DNA of 13,425 nt, taken from Reyranella sp. (GTDB lineage: Bacteria; Pseudomonadota; Alphaproteobacteria; Reyranellales; Reyranellaceae). Below are positions 6,799-12,943 of the stretch, piece after piece. The notes under the pieces were generated by a model. It did not search any database, was not told where the DNA came from, and saw nothing but the letters and a program-made list of their open reading frames with translations. Position 1 is the first letter of the stretch; each line of letters begins with the position of its first letter. Location of the stretch: NCBI GenBank assembly GCA_016780605.1, contig JADHLS010000048.1:1-13425 (forward strand), in the 5' to 3' direction. The position numbers and the translations under genes are program-made.

Positions 6799-7869
6799 CT
6801 ACGCCGCCGCCGCCTTTTTCCGATTGGCCTCCAGTCGGCGGTCGACCAGGGCGACGCCGCGGTCGATCTCGGGATGGCTCAGCCCCTTCTCGCGGGCGAT
6901 CAGCTGCACCAGCTTGTCGGCGCGCTCGATGAAGGGCACGCCATTGTTGAGGGCGCGGGCGGCCGACGCGGGGCGCGTCAGGCTCTGTGCCGCCGCGGCG
7001 TACTTCTCGAACGGCACGAGGTCGGCCGGGTTGGCGCCGAGCTTGACGCAGAGATCGACCACGAAGTCGTAGACCGATTTCGACGTGGCAAGGTCGCTGT
7101 GCACGGCCTCCTGCGCGGTGCGCATGCCGTCCTCGGTGACGCAGCGGTAGTTGCCGGCGAGCAGCATGGCCCACTTGGCGAGCGGCACGAACACGGAGTC
7201 GTAGACCTTGAGCTTGACCGGCAGCTCGGTCTTGCCCTCCGGCGTGTCGAAGCGTACGGCCTCGATCTCCTTCTCGAGCTGGCGCAGGATCGCGGTCGCC
7301 TTGTCGTCCTTGAACTTCGTGACCTTGAAGTTGGTGGGGAGCGTCACCTGCAGGAAGTTGACCTTCTCCTCGGGCGGGCGGATCGCCTGCGGGTCGGGGC
7401 TGTTGAGGGTGATGCGCTCGGGATCGAAGCTGTCCCAGACCGAGGCGTCGGTATAGGCGGGCTTCAGCTTGTCGCAGTCGAGGGCCGGGATGCGCCGCAG
7501 GTAGGCCAGCGGCGGCATGTTCATGATCGACATGCAGGGCACGCGCGACTTGCCCACGGCGTCGAGCAGCTCGCGCACGACCGGCACGCGATATTGCGGC
7601 TCCTGCATGGCGAGCCCGACGAGGTCGTAGTCGGCGGGATTGACGCCCGCTGTGCCGCCCGCCGTCACCTTGCCCGGCAGCTTGCGCGAATCGAGCAGGA
7701 CCTGGTCCTTGCGGCCCCTGACCGGCAGGCGGACCTTGAAGCCCTCCTGGTTGATCAGGTCGGCCTCGGCTGGCAGGCAGATGAGATGGATCGAATGGCC
7801 GCCAAACAGGATTTTCGACGCCAGCAGCGATCCGTAGGATGCGCCGAGCATCAGGATTTTGTACGCCAT
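6799..7869 (-). CDS. Ketopantoate reductase (ApbA/PanE)-like NAD(P)-dependent oxidoreductase
   Basis: From ATG 7869 the protein has 356 residues. It opens with a Rossmann strand and glycine-rich turn (KILMLGASYGSLLASKILF, 4-22), then an expected second strand (HSIHLICLP). The C-terminal part has a PanE-like helix LAKWAMLLAGN (230-240) whose K232 and N240 correspond to the catalytic Lys/Asn region of the family, and a late segment ASAARALNNGVPFIERADKL (301-320) typical of its end. True PanE enzymes are about 300 residues, and the turn here is GASYGS rather than GAGAIG, so this is probably a paralogue acting on another 2-keto acid. No pantothenate genes are nearby. AAGGGAGA at 7877-7884 fixes the start, discarding an upstream in-frame extension of 21 codons. 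Confidence 0.72.
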   Translation of the reverse strand: MAYKILMLGASYGSLLASKILFGGHSIHLICLPAEADLINQEGFKVRLPVRGRKDQVLLDSRKLPGKVTAGGTAGVNPADYDLVGLAMQEPQYRVPVVRELLDAVGKSRVPCMSIMNMPPLAYLRRIPALDCDKLKPAYTDASVWDSFDPERITLNSPDPQAIRPPEEKVNFLQVTLPTNFKVTKFKDDKATAILRQLEKEIEAVRFDTPEGKTELPVKLKVYDSVFVPLAKWAMLLAGNYRCVTEDGMRTAQEAVHSDLATSKSVYDFVVDLCVKLGANPADLVPFEKYAAAAQSLTRPASAARALNNGVPFIERADKLVQLIAREKGLSHPEIDRGVALVDRRLEANRKKAAAA

Positions 7870-7976
7870 TTGACCATCTCCCTTCACGATTCCTTGCTTT
7901 ATAGCTTCCTCCGGCGGGCGATGCGCCGTCAATTGTGTTGCTCAACCATTTGCCGGCTTCAGCGTTGAAGGGGACC
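7870..7976. promoter_or_regulatory. Divergent intergenic region (oxidoreductase / PLD-VTT cassette)
   Basis: These 107 bases lie between divergent genes. There are clear SDs for both: AAGGGAGA read on the minus strand at 7877-7884, and GAAGGGGA on the plus strand at 7967-7974. Read on the minus strand, TATAAA (7898-7903) is a -10 candidate and TTGACG (7927-7932) a -35 candidate, but the 23-base spacer is too long for a standard sigma-70 promoter, so this pairing is doubtful. Confidence 0.4.
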
Positions 7977-10067
7977 ATGAATTTGCTGCGGCCGGGCCAC
8001 ACTGTCTGGCGGATCGAACGGGCGAAACGGGCCGCTGTGCTGGTCGATGCCGCCAACTTCTTCGCAGCCGTGCGCCAGGCCTGCCTCAAGGCCCAGCGCA
8101 GCATTCTGGTCGTCGGTTGGGACATCGACAGCCGCACCCACCTGGTGGGCGCGAGCGGCCGGCCGGAAGACGGCTATGCCAGTGATTTCGCCGAGTTCCT
8201 GAGCGAGCTGGTGCAGACGCGACCCGACCTCCACGTTCATCTTCTCCTCTGGGACTATTCGCTGCTGTATGCCGGCGAGCGCGAGCTCCTGCCGCGACTG
8301 TCGCTGGGCTGGCGCACGCCCGAGCGGATCACGCTCTGCATCGACAATTCGGTGCCCTTCGGCAGCTCCCAACACCAGAAGATCGTGGTGATCGACGATG
8401 CGCTGGCCTTCTCCGGCGGTCTCGACATCACCATCCGGCGCTGGGACACACAGGCTCATTCGGCCGAGGATCGCGAGCGCGTCGATCCGACGGGGCAGCC
8501 CTACCGGCCGTTCCACGACGTGCAGATGATGGTGGACGGGCCGGCCGCCGGTGCGCTCGCCCTGCTGGCGCGCGAGCGCTGGTGCCATGCCAATGGCGGG
8601 ACACCCCGGGTCGAGCCGTTCGGCGATCCATGGCCCGACAGCTGCCCTGCCGACTTCACCGACGTCGAGGTCGGCATCGCTCGAACCCAGCCGCGCTACA
8701 ACGGCGAGGCCGCGATCAGCGAGGTCCAGGCGCTGTTCCTGGACTCCATCGACCAGGCGCAGCGCCATATCTATATCGAGAACCAGTTCCTGACTTCGTG
8801 GCTCATTGCCGACCGGCTGGCCGAACGCCTGCGCCAAAACCCCGAGCTCGAGATCGTGATCGTGGCGCCGCGCAGTCACGATTCCTGGGTCGAGAAGAGG
8901 ACGATGCGCAACGGCCGAATCCGGTTCTCGCGGCACGTCCGGGCCGCCGGCGGTGAGCGCGTCCGGTTGCTCTACCCATCGGTCGAGCAGGGGGCCGCGC
9001 GCACCGACACCATGGTCCATTCCAAGGTCATGATCGTCGACGACCGGTTCCTGCGCGTGGGCTCCGCCAACCTCAACAACCGGTCGATGGGCGCGGACAC
9101 CGAATGCGACCTCGCCATCGAAGCGAAGAGCGATGCCGAGCGCGCCGCCATTCTGCGCCTGCGCAATCGCCTGCTGGGCGAGCATTGCGGCGTGACCGAA
9201 GACGAGGTGGCAAAGGCTGTGGCGCGGCACGGCTCGCTGGTGCGCGCGGCGGGAGAACTCAGGGCCAGGGGGCACAGCCTTCGGCCGATCGACGACGGTG
9301 AGCCGGACGCCGATGTGATGATCGCAATTGCCGAGCGCATTGCCGACCCGCCGCACCCGCTGCGTCCGGCGCGACTCGCGCGTCATCTGCTGGCGCGTTT
9401 TGCGCCCGCTTTCGCCGTGCTGGGCATCGTTCTGGTCGTGTTGGCGTTTGCTTTGGCCTGGCGTTACACGGGGTTGTCGCAACTGGTCACATCCGAGCGC
9501 ATCCGCGACGTTCTGGCGGCCGCCAAAGGCGAGCCCTGGGCGATCCTCGTGGTCGTGCCGCTGTTCGTTCTTGCCGGCGCGCTCGCCTTTCCGCTCAACA
9601 TGCTGATCCTGGCAACGGCGGCGGTGTTCGGGCCGTGGCTCGGCATGCTCTACAGCGGGGCGGGCGCGATCAGCAGCGGTACAGTCATGTTCCTGGTCGG
9701 CAGTCGGCTCGGCCGCCAGGCATTGGAACGGCGGCTGGGCGGTCGCGCAAAGCGCGCGCTGGACGGTGTCAGGAAGCAGGGCGTGCTGGCGGTGGTGGCG
9801 CTGCGCCTGGTGCCGCTGGCGCCCTTCACCTTCGTCAATCTGGCGGCAGGGGCAGGCGGCATCCGTTTCGTCGATTTCATCCTCGGCTCGGTGCTCGGCC
9901 TGCTGCCGGGCCTCGCCCTGCTGTCGGTGATGGGCGATCGCATCATCAGCATCCTGTCCCATCCGACGATTGGCGACATCGCCCTGGTCATCCTCTGTGT
10001 CCTCGGGCTGATCGGGCTTGCCGCCGCCGCGCAGGCGCTGTTGTCGCGCCGCGGAGGCCGCGCTTGA
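7977..10067 (+). CDS. Phospholipase D-VTT (SNARE-associated/DedA-like) fusion protein
   Basis: A 696-residue two-part protein. Residues 1 to about 440 form a complete PLD-superfamily enzyme with two HxKxxxxD motifs: H133/K135/D140 followed by SGGLD, and H348/K350/D355 followed by GSANLNNRS. It also has an IYIENQF segment (265-271), typical of true phospholipase D enzymes. About 465-690 is a membrane domain with a VTT core: FPLNMLILATAAVFGPWLG (538-556), GSRLGR (575-580), and LRLVPLAPFTFVNLAAG (609-625). VTT/DedA proteins are linked to lipid scrambling and membrane homeostasis, so the fusion suggests phosphodiester-headgroup chemistry at the membrane. There is no signal peptide, so the catalytic part is presumably cytosolic. 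ATG 7977 has GAAGGGGA just upstream; a GTG at 7935 is less likely. The stop overlaps the next gene by four bases. Confidence 0.9.
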   Translation: MNLLRPGHTVWRIERAKRAAVLVDAANFFAAVRQACLKAQRSILVVGWDIDSRTHLVGASGRPEDGYASDFAEFLSELVQTRPDLHVHLLLWDYSLLYAGERELLPRLSLGWRTPERITLCIDNSVPFGSSQHQKIVVIDDALAFSGGLDITIRRWDTQAHSAEDRERVDPTGQPYRPFHDVQMMVDGPAAGALALLARERWCHANGGTPRVEPFGDPWPDSCPADFTDVEVGIARTQPRYNGEAAISEVQALFLDSIDQAQRHIYIENQFLTSWLIADRLAERLRQNPELEIVIVAPRSHDSWVEKRTMRNGRIRFSRHVRAAGGERVRLLYPSVEQGAARTDTMVHSKVMIVDDRFLRVGSANLNNRSMGADTECDLAIEAKSDAERAAILRLRNRLLGEHCGVTEDEVAKAVARHGSLVRAAGELRARGHSLRPIDDGEPDADVMIAIAERIADPPHPLRPARLARHLLARFAPAFAVLGIVLVVLAFALAWRYTGLSQLVTSERIRDVLAAAKGEPWAILVVVPLFVLAGALAFPLNMLILATAAVFGPWLGMLYSGAGAISSGTVMFLVGSRLGRQALERRLGGRAKRALDGVRKQGVLAVVALRLVPLAPFTFVNLAAGAGGIRFVDFILGSVLGLLPGLALLSVMGDRIISILSHPTIGDIALVILCVLGLIGLAAAAQALLSRRGGRA
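10053..10067 (+). promoter_or_regulatory. SD and overlapping TTG start for the EEP gene
   Basis: GGAGG at 10053-10057 lies six bases before a TTG at 10064, and the TTG overlaps the upstream stop as TTGA (10064-10067). No ATG occurs in this frame until 10097, which is inside the first conserved beta strand (VRVMTWN) and would truncate the fold. The SD and the domain boundary together support the rare TTG start and stop-start coupling. Confidence 0.7.
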
Positions 10068-10795
10068 GCGGGGTCCGGGATCGGACTGTCCGCGTCATGA
10101 CGTGGAACATCCACGGCGCCGTGGGGCGCAATCCTCGCTTCGACCTTGAGCGCGTCGTCGCGCTGGTGAGGAAGCACGCCCCCGACATCGTGGCGCTGCA
10201 GGAGGTCGATTCGCGGCGGGCTCGCGCCGCCCATATCGGCAATCCGTTCGACGTGCTGCAGGCGGCCCTGGGCGGCCACGGCGTCGACGCGAGAACGGTG
10301 ACGACGGCGGACGGCGACTATGGCCAGGCCCTGATCAGCCGCTGGCCCATGCAGAATGCCGAGATCCACGACCTGTCGTTTCGCCAGCGCGAGCCGCGGC
10401 GCGCGATCTGCGCCGACGTCCAGACGCCGGCCGGCCCGCTCAGGGTGGTCGCGACTCATCTCGGCTTGAGCTTCCGCGAGCGGCGCGATCAGGCGAGGAC
10501 GCTCATGAGGATGCTCGGTGCGCGCCGCACGACGACGGTGGCGCTGGGCGACTTCAACGACTGGCTGCGCGCCGGCTCGGTGTGCCGGTGCCTTCGCGCC
10601 GTCCTGCCGGACTATACCCGGCATCGCACCTTCCCGTCGGCCTTGCCGATCTTCCATCTCGATCGCATCTTTCTGTGGCCGCGCGATGCCCTGGTCGCAA
10701 GCCACAGCGATCCGGAAGCGCGCATCCTTTCGGACCACCTGCCCGTGATCGGCGACATCCGCCTCTTGAACCACCATGGCCCAGCGATCCGGTAG
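10064..10795 (+). CDS. Endonuclease/exonuclease/phosphatase (EEP) family hydrolase, YbhP-like context
   Basis: A 243-residue, Mg-dependent phosphodiesterase/phosphatase fold. All catalytic landmarks are present: TWNIHG (13-18, N15), LQEVD (45-49, E47), ATHLG (130-134, H132), LGDFND (161-166, D163/N165), HLDRIF (198-203, D200) and SDHLP (223-227, D224/H225). EEP enzymes cut DNA, RNA, phosphoinositides or sphingomyelin, so the fold does not give the substrate. It lacks the extra DNA-binding loops of exonuclease III. The direct upstream neighbour is a phospholipase D, as in the E. coli ybhP-clsB arrangement, so a lipid or headgroup phosphodiester is a reasonable inference. A TTG start overlaps the upstream stop by four bases, and the 3' end overlaps the DUF763 gene by 20 bases. 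No signal peptide is seen. Confidence 0.85.
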   Translation: MSGVRDRTVRVMTWNIHGAVGRNPRFDLERVVALVRKHAPDIVALQEVDSRRARAAHIGNPFDVLQAALGGHGVDARTVTTADGDYGQALISRWPMQNAEIHDLSFRQREPRRAICADVQTPAGPLRVVATHLGLSFRERRDQARTLMRMLGARRTTTVALGDFNDWLRAGSVCRCLRAVLPDYTRHRTFPSALPIFHLDRIFLWPRDALVASHSDPEARILSDHLPVIGDIRLLNHHGPAIR

Positions 10796-12026
10796 CGCCA
10801 ACTTGCCCCTGCACGGCGGCAGGGTTCCGCCCTGGCTGGCGAGCCGCATGACCAGGCTCGGCACCGTCATCAGCCGGGCGATCGTCCATCACTACGGCCG
10901 CGACGAGCTGCTGCGCCGGCTGGCTCATCCCTTCTGGTTCCAGTCGTTCGGCGCGGTCATGGGCATGGACTGGCATTCGTCGGGCATCACCACCAGCGTG
11001 CTGGGCGCCTTGAAGCGCGGCCTGTCACCGCTCAGCGGCGAGCTCGGCCTGCATGTCTGCGGCGGGCGCGGCCGCCATTCGCGCCTGACGCCGCAGGAGC
11101 TCGTGGCCATCGGCGATCGCGTCGGCCTCGACGGCCAGGCGCTGGCGAGATCGAGCCGGCTGGTCGCCAAGGTCGACAGCGCCGCCGTGCAGGACGGCTA
11201 CGAGCTCTACCTGCACGGCTTCATCGTCGCCGACGACGGCAAATGGGTGGTCGTTCAGCAGGGCATGAACGGTGAGAACCGCCAGGCGCGGCGCTATCAC
11301 TGGCTGTCCGAAGGGCTCACCAGCTTCGTCGATGCCCCGCATGCTGCGATCGAGGGCAAGGGGCAGGGCGAGATCGTCAACCTGACCGATCATCGGGCCG
11401 CGGCCTCGCGCCAGGGCCAGTTGGACCTGCTGCAGTCGCTCGGGCCCGACGGCATCGCGGGCGAGCTGGCCAAGCTTGGCGATGACGGCAAGCGGGCCGT
11501 GGCGCCGCCCGCGCAGCTCGCCTTGCCCCACCTCGAGATGCCGGGACATCACGATGTGCGGCCCGCCGACGTCAATCTGCGCCGCCTGCACGGCAACCTC
11601 GCGGCCGCGGCGGATCGCGGGCCGGACGACTTCGCCGAACTGTTGCTGGTGCCGGGTGTGGGCGCTCGCACGGTGCGCGCCCTGGCGATGGTGTCCGAGG
11701 TCGTCCACGGCGCGCCCTATCGCTTCGCCGATCCGGCGCGCTTCTCGCTGGCGCATGGCGGCAAGGATCGTCATCCATTCCCGGTGCCGATTGTGGTCTA
11801 CGACGAGACGATCCGCGTGCTGAAGTCGGCCGTGCACCAGGCCAAGCTTGGCCGCGACGAGGAACTCGACGCCATCAAGCGCCTGGACGAGCAGGCGCGT
11901 CGCCTCGAGCGGCGGGCCCGCGGTCCGGGGGTCGAGGAATTGATCGCGAAGGAACGGCGGATGTCGCCGGCCTATGGCGGCCGCAGCGTCTTCGGCGAAG
12001 AGCCGCCGATGTCCGACGAGGAGTGA
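10776..12026 (+). CDS. DUF763 domain protein with helix-hairpin-helix-like segment
   Basis: A 416-residue protein that I recognise as DUF763. Conserved blocks run in order: ANLPLHGGRVPPWLASRM (8-25), PFWFQSFGAVMGMDWHSSG (52-70), CGGRGRHSR (95-103), SRLVAKVDSAAVQDGY (127-142), GKWVVVQQGMN (155-165), ARRYHWLSE (171-179), and a C-terminal HGGKDRHPFPVP (327-338). Residues 286-303 (FAELLLVPGVGARTVRAL) fit a helix-hairpin-helix with the GVG turn, suggesting nucleic-acid binding. The many invariant His, Trp, Asp and Gln residues suggest an enzyme, but no activity is known to me. The N-terminus matches the family start, confirming ATG 10776 although it lies 20 bases inside the EEP gene and has no good SD. 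The C-terminus is charged and probably disordered. Confidence 0.85.
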   Translation: MAQRSGSANLPLHGGRVPPWLASRMTRLGTVISRAIVHHYGRDELLRRLAHPFWFQSFGAVMGMDWHSSGITTSVLGALKRGLSPLSGELGLHVCGGRGRHSRLTPQELVAIGDRVGLDGQALARSSRLVAKVDSAAVQDGYELYLHGFIVADDGKWVVVQQGMNGENRQARRYHWLSEGLTSFVDAPHAAIEGKGQGEIVNLTDHRAAASRQGQLDLLQSLGPDGIAGELAKLGDDGKRAVAPPAQLALPHLEMPGHHDVRPADVNLRRLHGNLAAAADRGPDDFAELLLVPGVGARTVRALAMVSEVVHGAPYRFADPARFSLAHGGKDRHPFPVPIVVYDETIRVLKSAVHQAKLGRDEELDAIKRLDEQARRLERRARGPGVEELIAKERRMSPAYGGRSVFGEEPPMSDEE

Positions 12027-12027
12027 C

Positions 12028-12137
12028 TCTTGCCGGACCGCGGGCCTCCAGGCCCGCTCATGATTCAAGAGCGAGCCGGAGGCCCGATCCGGAAGGGCAT
12101 GAATTGAGCGGGCCTGGAGGCCCGCGGTCCGGCAAGA
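12028..12137. terminator. 33-bp perfect inverted repeat between convergent genes; probable bidirectional terminator or REP-like element
   Basis: The arms at 12028-12060 and 12105-12137 are perfect 33-bp reverse complements, separated by 44 bases. Pairing can continue after a two-base bulge with ATTCA/TGAAT (12063-12067 with 12100-12104). The loop carries its own CCGGA/TCCGG hairpin. Each arm also contains a small self-palindrome, CGGGCCT-CC-AGGCCCG, so alternative folds exist. The repeat starts one base after the DUF763 stop and ends directly before the exonuclease III stop, so it fills the whole convergent gap. There is no U-run, which argues against a classical intrinsic terminator. It may block transcriptional read-through in both directions or be a mobile palindrome inserted there. 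Confidence 0.8.
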
Positions 12138-12908
12138 CTAGCGAATCTCGATCCATGCCGGCGCGTGGTCGCTGGCGCCCTCGCGGCCGCGTTCGTCGCG
12201 GTCGACGCCTCCCTTTTTCAGCCGGCCCTTGAGCGAAGGCGACAGCAGCAGATGGTCGATGCGCAGGCCCGCATCGCGTTCCCAGCGACGGCGCTTGTAG
12301 TCCCAGAAGGTGTACATCGGCTTCTTGGGGTAGAGCGTCCTAAGCGAATCCGTCCAGCCCTGGGCGACGAGCTTGGCGTAGGCGGCGCGGGTCTCGGGTT
12401 GGACCAGCGCGTCGTCCTTCCATGAGGTCGTCGGATAGATGTCGAACTCGGTCGGCACGGCGTTGTAGTCGCCCGCCAACACGACCGGCGCGCCGCTTTT
12501 CAGCAGTTTCGCGGCGTGCGTTTGCAGGCGACGGAACCAGGCGAGCTTGTAGGTGAACTTGGGGCCGGGCTGCGGATTGCCGTTGGGCAGGTAGAGGCAG
12601 CCGACGAGCAGGCCGTCGACCGCCGCCTCGATGTAGCGGCTCTGCGTGTCCTTGGGATCGCCCGGCAGTCCCTTGCGCGTCAGTACCGGGACCTTGCCTC
12701 GGCTGAGGATGGCGACGCCGTTCCAGGTCTTTTGGCCCTGCCACACGGCGTTGTATCCGGCGCGTCTGAGGTCGGCTTCGGGAAACATCTCATCGGCCGC
12801 CTTCAGCTCCTGCAGACAAACGACGTCGGGCCGCGCACGCTTCAGCCATGCGAGAAGGTTGGGCAGCCGCCGGTTGACGTTGTTGATGTTGTAGGTCGCG
12901 ATCTTCAT
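12138..12908 (-). CDS. xth: Exodeoxyribonuclease III (AP endonuclease)
   Basis: A 256-residue cytosolic DNA-repair enzyme. It cleaves DNA 5' to abasic sites and removes nucleotides 3'-5' from duplex ends in base-excision repair. ExoIII landmarks are TYNINNVNRR (5-14), LQELK (32-36, E34), YLPNGNPQP (106-114), the catalytic GDYNAVPTEFD (146-156, D147/N149), FWDYKRRRWERDAGLRIDHLL (201-221, D218) and SDHAP (246-250, D247/H248). The DYK-RRR loop and the NGN segment separate it from the shorter EEP protein next door. Length and motif spacing match XthA. ATG 12908 begins directly at the first strand, and upstream SD matching is weak. The gene converges with DUF763 across the long inverted repeat and diverges from the SMP-30 gene. 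Confidence 0.94.
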   Translation of the reverse strand: MKIATYNINNVNRRLPNLLAWLKRARPDVVCLQELKAADEMFPEADLRRAGYNAVWQGQKTWNGVAILSRGKVPVLTRKGLPGDPKDTQSRYIEAAVDGLLVGCLYLPNGNPQPGPKFTYKLAWFRRLQTHAAKLLKSGAPVVLAGDYNAVPTEFDIYPTTSWKDDALVQPETRAAYAKLVAQGWTDSLRTLYPKKPMYTFWDYKRRRWERDAGLRIDHLLLSPSLKGRLKKGGVDRDERGREGASDHAPAWIEIR

Positions 12909-12943
12909 CGTGGGCTACCAACGATCACAGAAGGGGAGGGACG
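12909..12943. promoter_or_regulatory. Short divergent gap (exonuclease III / SMP-30) with strong RBS
   Basis: Only 35 bases separate the two divergent starts. AAGGGGAGGG (12931-12940) is an excellent SD for ATG 12944. At this spacing the two promoters must overlap each other or lie inside the opposing coding regions. No clear -10/-35 boxes were found. Confidence 0.5.

Noticed and set aside
7898..7932. TTGACG ... TATAAA promoter pair on the minus strand
   Set aside because: The 23-base spacer is outside the normal 16-18 range, so it is mentioned only as a candidate within the intergenic region.
7959..9962. Minus-strand open frame of 667 codons opposite the PLD-VTT gene
   Set aside because: It lies entirely antisense to a gene with two intact HKD motifs, its composition is shadow-like, and no domain is recognisable.
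10776..12026. First impression that this gene next to exonuclease III might be a Ku/NHEJ protein
   Set aside because: The conserved blocks match DUF763 rather than Ku, and no ligase D gene is present.
11025..12068. Minus-strand open frame of 347 codons opposite DUF763
   Set aside because: It is antisense to a gene with strongly conserved family blocks, and it would run into the long inverted repeat.
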